DNA from: Alphaproteobacteria bacterium
GTDB lineage: Bacteria; Planctomycetota; Phycisphaerae; UBA1845
NCBI GenBank assembly: GCA_028285105.1
Contig: JANQQE010000011.1
Coordinates: forward strand, 186,001 to 250,000
DNA length: 64,000 nucleotides
Direction of reading: 5' to 3'
Shown: positions 1-9,834 of the stretch, in pieces
Layout of the letters: each line of letters begins with the position of its first letter
Position numbering within the stretch: position 1 is the first letter of the stretch
Program-made: the position numbers and the translations under genes
Notes under the pieces: generated by a model
What the model was told of the DNA's origin: nothing
Database searches by the model: none
The model's input: only the letters and a program-made list of their open reading frames with translations

Positions 1-2015
1 AACTACCCGCAATCGCACCGCAGAACGCGACGATTTCGATCGCTGAAGCTGACATCATTATCGCCGACAATCCCAGTCAACCTGACGTTGGCACATCGGG
101 AGTTGTCGTGGTCACCTTACGCTTTGAAGCCGACATGACGACCAATGCGTGTCAATCGGCAGTTCAGGAAACACCGATTACGGTCAATCACTTGGAAAAC
201 GCTGTCACGACCATTTCCCCCGAATCAATCACCGTTTCGACGACTGGCTTGGAATCAATGCTGGCGGGCGAGTTCAGTATGTGCGTGTCGGTTTCAACGA
301 CCATCGCGCGAACTGTCACGCTCAATCGCATCAATGTTAATTTCGGCGAACCGCCACCGATAGTTGCAAACAGTTGCGCGGAGATACTCGCGCTACCGCA
401 GGTGCAGGATGCAATAGTTCAGTTGGTTGCGGCATCGCAAAGTTTCTCGCTGCCTTCCGGTCCGCAACCGCCAAATATTGAGGACTCATATGCGTTGACA
501 CAGGAAACAACGTTCGACCCGGATGGCAGCGATGTTGGCCGCACGCAAACGGGTACGATCGTTTTTTCAAACCAACAATCGCAGACCATCAATCGCAGTG
601 GATTCGACTCCAACGTCAGCCAGTTCATCGTGGGTGATGCAACCAGCGTCGGTCTTTGCGTTATCAGCCGCACCAACGACGCTATTTGCGACCAAACCAT
701 TGCTCGACTCGAATCGATGTCCGTTGATCCTGACACCGGTGAACTCACTGGGCAATTCCTTTCAGTAGCCGTGCGACGACATGGTGGATTAAGTCCATCG
801 TGCGGAGCAACGGGCGATTTCGTCTTTGGCGATGTCCGGTTTCAGTCGCAATCGGGATCGTTGGTACGTCGTCGCGCTAAGATTCCAGTCGCGGAAACCA
901 TCACGCCCGACCTGTTGCAATTGGCCCCAAGCGGTGATGCAGGTGTGTTCAGCGACATCGGAAGCGGTGTCGTCACACAGTTTGAATCGATCAATCCATT
1001 TGCACTGACGACGGTCCCCATTCCCGAATCGTTGGCACCGTTGGGGACAAGCGCTCTGGGATACTCGCCTACCGGTTCAGTTCTTTCGGTCATCACCGAT
1101 CAGCCGGACGCCGGGGTATCGTTCAATGCAGTGACACTAGACGTCATCCGCCAGACCGAAACCACGACTGCAGATTACATTGGCGAGATTGTCGATTTCG
1201 ATTTACAAGAAACCCGCGTGTATGTGCCTGCAACATCTGAAGATTTTGCCGATCGCGTCACCATCCTTCGAACGGACGACAGCGTATTCGCGGACGAAGT
1301 GCGACGAATGCAAACGCCCGATGGGGATGTGCCGGTGTACGCCCGTCTGAGTCCTGACGGTGCGTTGATGGCCACGCTTTTGGAAGACCTGTCTCCCATC
1401 GGACAAGCCGGCGAATTGATTTTTGCCAACGTCGATCGAACCAACCCGAACTTCATCATCCCTCCTCTCGATCTGATCAGTGATGCCGGCGGAACGGTTC
1501 TTGGCCAACAGTTGGTATACGCCCCCGATGGCAGTCGCGTGTTCCTGGCTGGTCTAGGAGCAGTCGTTTCGGTTGAAACTGCGGAACCTTTTGCCATTTC
1601 GCGAATCGACGTGAGTGATGGTGCCAACGATAACCCGGTTGCACTGGCGCTGAGCGGTGATGGTGAAGTACTTGCAGTGGCGGTCGACGATGCGGCTGGT
1701 CAGGTCAACTTTGCGATTGTCGATGTGGCGACCGAACAAGTCATTCACACCACGCGCTTACCTGGAATCGACCCGCGCGGCGCGGTGGACATCGCACACT
1801 TCGAGATCAGCCGCGTTGCGATCGTTGCCAATGCGGTGAATCAGGTCATCGCCATCCAGACGGTAGAACCATTCGCAACCTCCCAGCCACTTTCAGTCGC
1901 AGACGTTCCTGAACGAAACACGGTGGGGCGGTTGGCCGCATCGGGCGACGTGATTGCGGTGTCGAACGTTGACGAACCAGCGATCTATCTTTTCGAAGTT
2001 CCCGTCGGACCGTAG
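1..2015 (+). CDS. Secreted beta-propeller-like protein, 5' partial
   Basis: The reading frame is open from base 3 at the left edge, so the start lies outside the window; about 670 residues are visible. The C-terminal two thirds contain repeated short beta-rich units such as LSPDGALMATL, YAPDGSRVFLAG and LSGDGEVLAVAV, typical of WD40/YVTN-type propeller blades. The N-terminal visible part is rich in Thr, Ser and Val and resembles an extracellular beta-sandwich region. No catalytic motif is seen. It is probably a cell-surface or exported protein. It converges on the next gene with a 6-base gap and no visible terminator. The function is unknown. Confidence 0.75.
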   Translation, partial: LPAIAPQNATISIAEADIIIADNPSQPDVGTSGVVVVTLRFEADMTTNACQSAVQETPITVNHLENAVTTISPESITVSTTGLESMLAGEFSMCVSVSTTIARTVTLNRINVNFGEPPPIVANSCAEILALPQVQDAIVQLVAASQSFSLPSGPQPPNIEDSYALTQETTFDPDGSDVGRTQTGTIVFSNQQSQTINRSGFDSNVSQFIVGDATSVGLCVISRTNDAICDQTIARLESMSVDPDTGELTGQFLSVAVRRHGGLSPSCGATGDFVFGDVRFQSQSGSLVRRRAKIPVAETITPDLLQLAPSGDAGVFSDIGSGVVTQFESINPFALTTVPIPESLAPLGTSALGYSPTGSVLSVITDQPDAGVSFNAVTLDVIRQTETTTADYIGEIVDFDLQETRVYVPATSEDFADRVTILRTDDSVFADEVRRMQTPDGDVPVYARLSPDGALMATLLEDLSPIGQAGELIFANVDRTNPNFIIPPLDLISDAGGTVLGQQLVYAPDGSRVFLAGLGAVVSVETAEPFAISRIDVSDGANDNPVALALSGDGEVLAVAVDDAAGQVNFAIVDVATEQVIHTTRLPGIDPRGAVDIAHFEISRVAIVANAVNQVIAIQTVEPFATSQPLSVADVPERNTVGRLAASGDVIAVSNVDEPAIYLFEVPVGP

Positions 2016-2021
2016 CGATTG

Positions 2022-3218
2022 CTATTGATAAGATTTCGCGACGGCTTCGATACCGTCGAACGCGCGGTTCAGCGTATCTTCCGGAGCGAGGAACACGACT
2101 CGAAAATGCTGCGTTCCCGGTCGCTGCCCGAACCCGCTGCCGTGCACGCAGACGGTTCCAGTTTCGCGAACGAGTTTTTGCACGAAGGCTTCATCCTCCA
2201 CACCCAGATCGATTCGCGGGAACGCATAGAATGCGGCTTGCGGTTTGACGCAACTGATTCCGTCGATGGCATTAAGCCTTTCGACCGTCAAGCTACGCCG
2301 ACGTCGCAGCTTTTCCAATACGGGATTGAGATACGAGTGATCGCCGTCGAGTGCGGCAGGGATGGCGTACTGCTCCGGATGGTTGGCGCTGAGGCGTGCC
2401 CGCTCGAGCTTTTGAATGGCTTCGCAGTATTCGCCGACGATGGCACCAGGCCCGCTGACGATGCCCCACCCAATGCGAAAACCGGGGGCAAGGTATGCTT
2501 TGCTCATTCCGTTGAAGGTGACGATGGGAACCTCGTCGGTCATGGACGCGATCGACGTGTACGGTAAGTCATCGAGCAAGAGTTTGTCGTAAATCTCGTC
2601 GCTGAAGATCACAAGGTTGTGTTGGGTTGCGAGGTCGATGGCGGCTTGCAATGTTTCTTTGGAATAAACGGTGCCGGTTGGATTGTTCGGATTCAACAGA
2701 ATCAACGCTCGCGTTTTGTCGTCGATCTTTGAAGCAATATCGGCGATGTCGGGTTCCCAGTTATTTTTTTCGTCGAGGTAGTACGGGTTGTTAACCGCGT
2801 CGAGCTTCGACAAGATCGCCGTATAAAGCGGATAGACCGGTGACGGTGTCAAAACGTTTTCGCCCGGGTTGACCAGCGCCGTCAATGCCAGGTCAATCGC
2901 TTCGCTGGCACCGGTGGTGACAAAGGTGTGCTGAAGTGACTCGATGCCTTGGCTTGCGGCTTGCCGATTAATCGAAGCGACGGCGCCTTTGGTTCCTGAC
3001 GATGGGGCGTATCCGTTGCGATTCTCTTTCATCGCCCGGTGAACCGCATCGATGATGTGGGGCGGCGTCTCAAAATCGAACAGGTTGGGATCACCAATGT
3101 TGAGATAGCACATCTGCATGCCCGCCGCAGCCACTTCTTGTGCGAGTACGACAACGTCGCGCACCGCATACTTGATGTCCTCGGTCCGTCGGGCTGGGAT
3201 GATTTCTGGAAAACTCAT
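2022..3218 (-). CDS. PLP-dependent class I aminotransferase
   Basis: This 398-residue protein is a fold-type I aminotransferase similar to the AlaA/AspC group. Visible motifs are NPNNPTG (residues 176-182), SDEIYDK with Asp207 to pair with the pyridine nitrogen, GMSKAY with the PLP lysine at Lys240, and FRIGW with the phosphate-binding Arg248. It would move an amino group between an amino acid and a 2-oxo acid in the cytoplasm. An alanine-forming role (glutamate to pyruvate) is the best guess from overall similarity, but the substrate cannot be fixed by eye. It is divergent from the next gene and appears monocistronic. Confidence 0.88.
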   Translation of the reverse strand: MSFPEIIPARRTEDIKYAVRDVVVLAQEVAAAGMQMCYLNIGDPNLFDFETPPHIIDAVHRAMKENRNGYAPSSGTKGAVASINRQAASQGIESLQHTFVTTGASEAIDLALTALVNPGENVLTPSPVYPLYTAILSKLDAVNNPYYLDEKNNWEPDIADIASKIDDKTRALILLNPNNPTGTVYSKETLQAAIDLATQHNLVIFSDEIYDKLLLDDLPYTSIASMTDEVPIVTFNGMSKAYLAPGFRIGWGIVSGPGAIVGEYCEAIQKLERARLSANHPEQYAIPAALDGDHSYLNPVLEKLRRRRSLTVERLNAIDGISCVKPQAAFYAFPRIDLGVEDEAFVQKLVRETGTVCVHGSGFGQRPGTQHFRVVFLAPEDTLNRAFDGIEAVAKSYQ

Positions 3219-3360
3219 GGGCTTCAGTCCAGTTGGATACTCACCGCATTGGTGTCATTCGCGTCATATATGAAATCGTTCGATTGGAAAGCTATCAATC
3301 GTGCAACGTTGGGTCAACTTATGACGCATCTGAAGCGCTGTTCGCGCTATCCGGATCGTG

Positions 3361-3366
3361 TAGAAT
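3361..3366 (+). promoter_or_regulatory. Possible -10 box placing transcription start at the GTG of the TPR glycosyltransferase
   Basis: TAGAAT (5 of 6 to TATAAT) ends 6 bases before the GTG at 3373. No good -35 hexamer is seen at 16-18 bases. If used, the mRNA would be leaderless or nearly so. This is a consensus match only. Confidence 0.3.
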
Positions 3367-3372
3367 GTCCGC

Positions 3373-5424
3373 GTGAACGAGGCGAACTCGCAACAATCCG
3401 ATTCCGGCGGAACAACGCGATGGTTATTTCGCATCGCGATTGTGGTCATCACCTTCGCTGCGTTTGCCAGCGGCTTGTCGGGTGAATTCGTCAACTGGGA
3501 CGACGACGCCAACATTGTTTTTAACGAGGGCATTCGCGGACTCGACGGCGAACATCTCACCTGGATGTTTACCACGTTTCATGGTGGGCATTATCAACCG
3601 CTTGCCTGGTTGAGCCTTGCGGTGGACTTCGCCGTGTGGGGATTGAACCCATTCGGATTCCATCTGACGAATCTGCTCCTGCATTGCCTAGCTGCCGCTT
3701 TGTTCTTTGACGTTGCACTGAAGTTGCTGTTGCGCGGTTTCAAAATGTCAGAGGGAGGTGATGTCAAGTCGCTGCTAAGAGCGGCCTTCATTGCGGCGCT
3801 GTTGTTTTCGATCCATCCGCTTCGTGTTGAGTCTGTCACATGGGTCACGGAAAGGCGCGATGTACTTTCCGGCGTCTTTGTGATGCTGACCGTCCTGAGT
3901 TACCTGAAGTTCGCAACAGCATCACGTGGGCACGGGTGGTTGATCTTTTCGTGGATTGCATTTGCACTGACATTGTTGACCAAGGCGTCAGCCGTTCCGT
4001 TGCCGTTCGTGCTGCTGATCGCAGATGCGTTTCCACTCCGGCGAATTGGGGTTGGCCTGCGGGGTTGGAGTCGGTACCTCGCGGAAAAGATCCCTTACAT
4101 CGCGTGTTCGATCGCAGCATCGGTGTTGGCCATCAAAGCGCAGGCATCGGCGGAGGCGTGGCAATCGGTAGAACGGTTCGATTTGCTTTCTCGCATTGCA
4201 ACCGTCACTTACGGGTTGTGTTGGTATCCGTTTAAGTTTCTGCTTCCGACCAAGCTTTGTGCGCTTTATCCGATCCCGCCGCGGACCGAACTGCTCGGTT
4301 GGTCGTTTGCTTTGACTGTCACGATCATGTTGGTCGCTTGCGTCGTATTCTTCGTTTTGAGACGTAGCGTACCTGCGTTGCTCGCAGCAGCTGTTGCGTA
4401 TGCTCTATTGTTGGGCCCGGTGTCGGGAATCGCCCAGAGCGGCGAGCAGTTTGTCGCAGATCGGTACGGTTATCTGCCGCTGCTACCGGTTGCAATCCTA
4501 ATCGCAGCCGGTCTGCACAAGATCGTTCAGCATGCCAAGACGAATCCGTCGCGTAGGACTTTCGCCAGACTGTTGCGGGGATCGGCTGGCGTATACATCT
4601 TCGGGTTGTTTTTCTTGACTGCGTTTCAGGCGACCGTTTGGAGCGATTCAAGAACTCTTTGGTCGCACGCACTTCGCATGGGTATCAGGAGTCATGTCGC
4701 CTACGTCAATGCGGCTGAATCAATGCGCGAAGTCGGTCATCATCTTGAAGCGTACGAGTACTACGAACAAGCCGCCAAGCTCGATCCGACCGATGCCAAG
4801 GCGCACAACGGTATGGGCATCACCGCGCTAAGGCTCGTGCGCCCCAAGATTGCATTGGCGCATTTGTCAGAAGCGATCAAGCTGTCGCCCGATCACCCGA
4901 AGTATCGATTCAACATTGCTGAAGTCCATGCGGGTTTTGGTCAACTTGACGAGGCGGTCGGTCATCTTCAAGTCGCGGTCAATTCAACGCCGTGCTTTGT
5001 CAAAGCCATTTCGCGACTTGCATCGATGCAGGAAGCCGCCGGTCATTTCGCAGAAGCCATCAAGACGTTAGAAGACGGTATCCAATGTGCTGTCAACACA
5101 CCGGTGCTGAAGGGCCATCTTGCCTGGCTGCTTGCCACCAGCGCAGATGAAGCCATTCGCGACGGAAAACGCGCTGTCGAACTTGCCCGCGAACTCTGCG
5201 AAGGCACGGCATACAACGATGCAATGGCGCTCAGTACGCTGGCAGTTGGATATGCAGAATTGGGCGATTTTGAGCGTGCCCTCTCCACCCAATCCGAAGC
5301 GATCCGCCTGGCAACTCAGCAAGGCCCTAAAGATTCCATCCCCGAACTCCGCCGCAGGCACGCACTGTTTGCCGACGGAGCAACCTACAGCCCGCCGATT
5401 GCCAAATCGAACGAGCTGCCCTAA
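3373..5424 (+). CDS. Multi-pass membrane glycosyltransferase with C-terminal TPRs (TMTC/PMT-like)
   Basis: The 683-residue protein has about ten hydrophobic segments in its first 430 residues and tetratricopeptide repeats from about 440 to 640 (for example AYEYYEQAAKLDPTDAKAHN). After the first membrane segment there is an acidic NWDDD motif (residues 41-45) followed by a histidine-containing GGHYQPLAW stretch, the usual first-loop signature of GT-C glycosyltransferases of the TMTC/O-mannosyltransferase kind. It probably moves a sugar from a polyprenyl-phosphate carrier onto a protein or glycan outside the membrane. The chosen GTG start has no Shine-Dalgarno sequence but lies 6 bases after a TAGAAT box. 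The acceptor is unknown. Confidence 0.8.
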   Translation: MNEANSQQSDSGGTTRWLFRIAIVVITFAAFASGLSGEFVNWDDDANIVFNEGIRGLDGEHLTWMFTTFHGGHYQPLAWLSLAVDFAVWGLNPFGFHLTNLLLHCLAAALFFDVALKLLLRGFKMSEGGDVKSLLRAAFIAALLFSIHPLRVESVTWVTERRDVLSGVFVMLTVLSYLKFATASRGHGWLIFSWIAFALTLLTKASAVPLPFVLLIADAFPLRRIGVGLRGWSRYLAEKIPYIACSIAASVLAIKAQASAEAWQSVERFDLLSRIATVTYGLCWYPFKFLLPTKLCALYPIPPRTELLGWSFALTVTIMLVACVVFFVLRRSVPALLAAAVAYALLLGPVSGIAQSGEQFVADRYGYLPLLPVAILIAAGLHKIVQHAKTNPSRRTFARLLRGSAGVYIFGLFFLTAFQATVWSDSRTLWSHALRMGIRSHVAYVNAAESMREVGHHLEAYEYYEQAAKLDPTDAKAHNGMGITALRLVRPKIALAHLSEAIKLSPDHPKYRFNIAEVHAGFGQLDEAVGHLQVAVNSTPCFVKAISRLASMQEAAGHFAEAIKTLEDGIQCAVNTPVLKGHLAWLLATSADEAIRDGKRAVELARELCEGTAYNDAMALSTLAVGYAELGDFERALSTQSEAIRLATQQGPKDSIPELRRRHALFADGATYSPPIAKSNELP

Positions 5425-5580
5425 AGCCTGTCCCCAAGTAACACCGCATCGATCCCGTTGGTTTGGGCTCCGAAGATCTTATGGATTTGACCGCGAATGG
5501 TCGATGCCAATGATGCGAATTCTGCCAATTCGGTTTGAGCGAAATGCGTTTCAAACCCCAAAGAAAGTGACGGATCTCAA

Positions 5581-7377
5581 ATGCCTTGGGAAGCAATCCT
5601 GACCCTCGCTGTCTTGTTATTGATGCTGGTCGCATTGGTCAAGAGTTGGCTGCCACCTGATGCAGCGTTTACCGGCGGATTGGTGACGGTGGTGGCGGCT
5701 GGCGTGATTTCGCCGGAGCAGGCATTTCATGGCCTCAGCAATCACGGGCTTGTCACCGTTGGGGCGATGTTTGTCGTGGCGGCTGGCCTGCGCGAAACAG
5801 GGGCCCTGCACGTTTTGGTTTCGCGTTTACTGGGGGTGGGTACGGACATTCGAGCGGCGCTCGGTCGTATGATGGTGTCGTCTGCCGGAGTGTCCGCGTT
5901 TCTTAACAATACGCCGATCGTCGCAATGTTGATGCCCGAGGTACTCAGTTGGTGTCGCAAGCGGCAGATTCCGGCATCGAAACTTTTGATCCCACTTTCT
6001 TACGCCACGATTCTTGGCGGTATGTGTACGCTTATCGGGACCAGCACAAACCTCGTCATCGACGGGATGGTGCGCGACACCGGACAACTCGAACCGCTGA
6101 CGCTTTTTGAACTCAGTTGGGTGGGCGTGCCAGCCGCCATCGCGGGCGTTGTGTTCATGCTGACGATTGGTGTACGCCTGCTTCCGGAGCGCAGAGAATT
6201 GCTCGATCAATTCGGAGCTGCCCAGCGCGAATACATCGTCGAGATGCTCATCGAACCGAACTGCCCGCTGATCGGCAAGAGCGTTCAAGATGCCGGTCTG
6301 CGTCACCTGCCCGGATTGTTTCTCATCGAAATCGATCGCAAGGGAGACGTCATTACACCGGTCGCCCCGTCGGATAAATTGCAAGAGGGCGATCGCCTCG
6401 TCTTCACCGGACTGGTCAGCACGATCGTCGACTTGCAGCGCATTCCAGGTTTGGTCCCCGGTGTCGAATCGCATTACGACGTGTCGGCAGAAAGTCGCGA
6501 CTCGCGCCGCCTCTGTGAAGCCGTCGTCAGCACGTCATTTCCAGAACTTGGCCGCACCGTTCGACACTCAAATTTTCGTACTCGCTACGATGCGGTCGTC
6601 GTTGCGGTGCATCGTCATGGAGAACGCATTGAGGAAAAAATCGGCGACGTCATCCTCCACCCGGGCGACACGTTGCTCTTACAAGCCGGTCGTCATTTCG
6701 AGCGCACGTTTCGCGGCAGCAGCGATTTCTACCTTGTCTCGGAAGTGCGCGACAGCGGTCTCGTGCGCCATGAACGGGCGTGGGTGGCGATCGGTATCCT
6801 GCTGATTCTCATTGGGCTCTTGGCGTGGAATACGCTATCGACGGCTGTTTCTGCATTGATCGCGGCTGCCCTGATGGTGATTTTTCGCTGCGTATCAGTA
6901 GGCGTAGCCCGTCGGGCAGTGGACTGGCAGGTGCTGGTCGTGATTGCGACGGCGCTGGGTTTCGGCGAGGCGATCCGTGAATCCGGACTCGACGCCTTGC
7001 TGGCTGGTAATATCGAGCGCATCGGTGGAAGCGTGGGCGGACCCATCGGCGTGCTCATTGGCATCTATCTACTGACGAACATCCTGACTGAATTGATTTC
7101 GCACATTGGTGCGGCTGCCCTGATGTTTCCGATCGCGATGGTTACCGCTCAGGAGTTGGGCGTGTCAGCCGAACCGTTCGTTATCGCCATCGCAATTGCT
7201 GCGTCGGCGAGTTTTGCGACACCGATTGGGTATCAAACGAACTTAATGGTGTACGGGCCAGGCGGATACCGTTTCCCGGATTTTCTCAAAGTCGGAATTC
7301 CGATGAATCTCCTCGTCATGATCGTCGCCATGCTGATCATCCCATGGGTTTGGCCGCTGACGAAGCTCGCATTGTAG
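5581..7377 (+). CDS. SLC13-family permease with two RCK_C (TrkA-C) domains
   Basis: The 598-residue protein has the split layout of DASS/SLC13 anion transporters: an N-terminal membrane half with NNTPIVAMLMP and GTSTNLVIDG signatures (about residues 100-170), two soluble TrkA-C-like domains between about 210 and 390 (GKSVQDAGLR, DKLQEGDRLVFTG, then a second copy with HPGDTLLLQAG), and a C-terminal membrane half with a second GYQTNLMVYGPGGY substrate loop. Proteins of this build are sodium- or proton-coupled carriers of sulfate, dicarboxylates or similar anions. The substrate is not resolvable here. It is tail to tail with the two-component regulator gene. Confidence 0.87.
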   Translation: MPWEAILTLAVLLLMLVALVKSWLPPDAAFTGGLVTVVAAGVISPEQAFHGLSNHGLVTVGAMFVVAAGLRETGALHVLVSRLLGVGTDIRAALGRMMVSSAGVSAFLNNTPIVAMLMPEVLSWCRKRQIPASKLLIPLSYATILGGMCTLIGTSTNLVIDGMVRDTGQLEPLTLFELSWVGVPAAIAGVVFMLTIGVRLLPERRELLDQFGAAQREYIVEMLIEPNCPLIGKSVQDAGLRHLPGLFLIEIDRKGDVITPVAPSDKLQEGDRLVFTGLVSTIVDLQRIPGLVPGVESHYDVSAESRDSRRLCEAVVSTSFPELGRTVRHSNFRTRYDAVVVAVHRHGERIEEKIGDVILHPGDTLLLQAGRHFERTFRGSSDFYLVSEVRDSGLVRHERAWVAIGILLILIGLLAWNTLSTAVSALIAAALMVIFRCVSVGVARRAVDWQVLVVIATALGFGEAIRESGLDALLAGNIERIGGSVGGPIGVLIGIYLLTNILTELISHIGAAALMFPIAMVTAQELGVSAEPFVIAIAIAASASFATPIGYQTNLMVYGPGGYRFPDFLKVGIPMNLLVMIVAMLIIPWVWPLTKLAL

Positions 7378-7398
7378 TCCGACTTTCGGGAAGCCGAC

Positions 7399-8079
7399 TC
7401 ACGGGATAAATTTATACCCGACGCTATGCACCGTAATGATGTGCTGCGGATGCTTCGGGTCTTTTTCGATCTTGCGTCGCAAGCTGACGATGTGGTTGTC
7501 CACGGTGCGATTCGCAGGAAATGCCGACAAGCCCCAGATCACATCAAGCAAGTTGTTGCGTTCGACCGGCTGCTCGGCGTGCTCGATGAGCATCTTGAGG
7601 ATTTCGATTTCAAAGTGTCCGAGGTTGAATGTTTCTTCGCCTTTGGTCACTTTTCCCTTCACCAGATCGACATCCGCAATGCCAACGCGAACGACTTTGG
7701 CAACCGGTGATGACGAGCCACTGCGGCGGAGGGCGGCTTTGATGCGTGCCAAGACTTCGCGAACGCTGAACGGTTTGGTGATGTAGTCGTCTGCACCGAC
7801 TTCGAGCCCACGCACCACGTCGATCTCCTGACTCTTGGCGGTCAGCATCAGAATCGGCACGGTGAAACCAGCATCGCGAACCATCTTGCACACTTCCAGC
7901 CCATCGCGTTTCGGCATCATCACGTCGAGCAGGATCAAATCGGGTCGTTCCGAGTTGGCTTTCTCCAGCGCCTCTTCGCCGTCGGCAGCGACGATGACCT
8001 CGTAGCCTTCGAACTGGAGATTGTCGCGCAATCCCATGGCCATGTCCGGCTCATCCTCGGCGATCAGAATTCGATGCAT
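7399..8079 (-). CDS. OmpR/PhoB-family DNA-binding response regulator
   Basis: This 226-residue protein has a receiver domain (acidic pair at residues 8-9, phospho-acceptor Asp52 in LLDVMMP, Thr80, Lys102 in TKPF) followed by a winged-helix output domain with the NRTVDNHIVSLRRKIE recognition-helix signature. A start at 9 codons further upstream is possible, but MHRILIAEDE is preceded by GGAG with 8-base spacing and matches the family N-terminus. It overlaps the 3' end of the histidine kinase gene by 29 bases, so the two are co-translated and almost certainly form a cognate pair. Target genes are unknown. Confidence 0.92.
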   Translation of the reverse strand: MHRILIAEDEPDMAMGLRDNLQFEGYEVIVAADGEEALEKANSERPDLILLDVMMPKRDGLEVCKMVRDAGFTVPILMLTAKSQEIDVVRGLEVGADDYITKPFSVREVLARIKAALRRSGSSSPVAKVVRVGIADVDLVKGKVTKGEETFNLGHFEIEILKMLIEHAEQPVERNNLLDVIWGLSAFPANRTVDNHIVSLRRKIEKDPKHPQHIITVHSVGYKFIP

Positions 8080-9679
8080 CGTTGTTCTCCATGAGATTTG
8101 TGGCACTCGCTTGAGGCAAGAATATACGGAAAGTACTCCCTTTGACCAGCCTCGATTCGACGTCCACGATACCGTGGTGGGCGTCTACGATGTGTTTGAC
8201 CAATGCCAATCCCAGCCCAGCCCCGCGTCGGGCTCGGACCAGATCGTCATTGGCTCGATAGAAATCGGTAAACAGATGGTTGCGATCTTCCGGTTTGATC
8301 CCAATGCCGCGATCGCTCACGCTGATCAACACGCCATGTCCACCGCGGCGGGTTTCCACCGAAACGTCGATGCCCAGGAATCGATCGTCGCCATCGGAAT
8401 ATTTCATGGCGTTGTTGATCAGGTTAATCAGCGCCTGGGCGACCGCATCGCGATCGCATTGAATCAACGGCAGGTCTTCGGCGATGATGAGTTGATGTTC
8501 GAATTTTTCGTGGTCGAGTTGCAACAGGTATGCCTCATATGTCTCCTTGACGAGGGCGGCGACATCGCACTCGACCATGGTATAGCGTTTTCTGCCGGCA
8601 TCGATTCTCGCGAAATCGAGAATGTTGTTAATCAAGTGCGTCAGGCGGCTGCTCTCACGGGTGATGATCTCGTAGTATTCCCGGCGCTTATCGTCCGAAT
8701 TCACGCGACCGGAAAGCAGCGTCTCACCGAAAAGTCGAATCAATGCAAGCGGCGTTTTCAATTCATGCGATACGTCGGCGACGAATGATTGCTTCATGCG
8801 CGACAGCGCCAATTCTCGATTAAACACTCGCCACATCGCCCACATTACTCCGGTCAGTGCTGTCATAACCAGTATCGTACCGACGATGAAATAGATGGTT
8901 TGACGCTGCACGAGTTTATGTTGTTCGCGAATGAGTTGCTTGCTTGGTGTCAATTCCACGAACGGGACTGCCGGCGAAAGATTTTCCGTCCATTGATTAC
9001 CGACCGACTGGTCTCTGTCGCGATTGACGTTGATGCGATGGGAAAATTGTTCCGGTGAGATCGCCGGGGCCACCACTTCGGTAACGAACTCTTGAATACT
9101 GACCCGGGCGGCGACGATCGTGGGACCGTTCGCGCCCTGCATGTCAGTCGCGTACGCAATGACGACTGGGGCCCCGGACTCGACATCGTGAATGAATTCG
9201 ACCGATTCGGATTGTGAATGAAACTGTGCGGTCAAAAGCGGCGGGAAAAGGCGGGCCATGATCGATGCCTGGGCTTGATCGCCTTCCTGCGGCCGACCCG
9301 ACGGGCTGGGCGTTCGTTCCCAATGATTTTCACCGGTTCGACGCCAGATGATAATCAGCGATGTCGAATCGAACATATAAACTTCGTCCACCCATTCTGG
9401 AGGGCGTCTTGCCCCAAAAGGCGGCAATCGCAAGCTTGAACGCCAGTTGCGGGATATGTTTTCCAGAGTGCGTTCAAGCTCTCCAGCCATCTGTTCATTG
9501 ATCTCGGCCCGAATTCGACGAGCCTCTGGCCGAAGGTCGTTGATCCGTTGCGAGGCGAGCAGCTGGGTCTGGCGGATGGCCAGCACCATCCCGAAACCTG
9601 CGAGGACCAGCGTGATCGTCACGACGCCAATTCCTGCGACCGTCCACGCGGTGAGTCTGGTTTTGTCCTGATCGGCCAT
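8051..9679 (-). CDS. Membrane sensor histidine kinase
   Basis: The 542-residue kinase has TM1 (about residues 12-35), an extracytoplasmic sensor region of about 220 residues, TM2 (about 261-285), a HisKA dimerisation helix with His305 in VSHELKTP, and a HATPase domain with an N-box around 418-427 (INLINNAMKYS), DRGIG at 456-460 and GAGLGL at 486-491. It would autophosphorylate on His305 and pass the phosphate to Asp52 of the overlapping regulator. An upstream in-frame start at 9751 would add 24 residues; MADQDKTRL directly before TM1 is preferred, although neither start has a strong ribosome-binding site. The sensor domain was not recognised. Confidence 0.92.
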   Translation of the reverse strand: MADQDKTRLTAWTVAGIGVVTITLVLAGFGMVLAIRQTQLLASQRINDLRPEARRIRAEINEQMAGELERTLENISRNWRSSLRLPPFGARRPPEWVDEVYMFDSTSLIIIWRRTGENHWERTPSPSGRPQEGDQAQASIMARLFPPLLTAQFHSQSESVEFIHDVESGAPVVIAYATDMQGANGPTIVAARVSIQEFVTEVVAPAISPEQFSHRINVNRDRDQSVGNQWTENLSPAVPFVELTPSKQLIREQHKLVQRQTIYFIVGTILVMTALTGVMWAMWRVFNRELALSRMKQSFVADVSHELKTPLALIRLFGETLLSGRVNSDDKRREYYEIITRESSRLTHLINNILDFARIDAGRKRYTMVECDVAALVKETYEAYLLQLDHEKFEHQLIIAEDLPLIQCDRDAVAQALINLINNAMKYSDGDDRFLGIDVSVETRRGGHGVLISVSDRGIGIKPEDRNHLFTDFYRANDDLVRARRGAGLGLALVKHIVDAHHGIVDVESRLVKGSTFRIFLPQASATNLMENNDASNSDRRG

Positions 9680-9834
9680 CGGGGCATGATAACATGGAAA
9701 CGTCGGGCACGCGCTCTTCGGATAGCTCAGCGCACAATGCTGATTGGACACTCTGTTTCAGGCCACTATATTCCGATGTCGATCCGATAGATCGGACAAG
9801 CCATAGAGCAGTTACCGAAAGGAGCAATCGCAAC

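Noticed and set aside
5827-6474. A 215-codon minus-strand frame
   Set aside because: It is antisense to the RCK_C region of the SLC13 permease, and its His/Asp/Arg-rich product is typical of a shadow frame.
8021-8788. A 255-codon plus-strand frame
   Set aside because: It is antisense to the histidine kinase catalytic region and has no family features.
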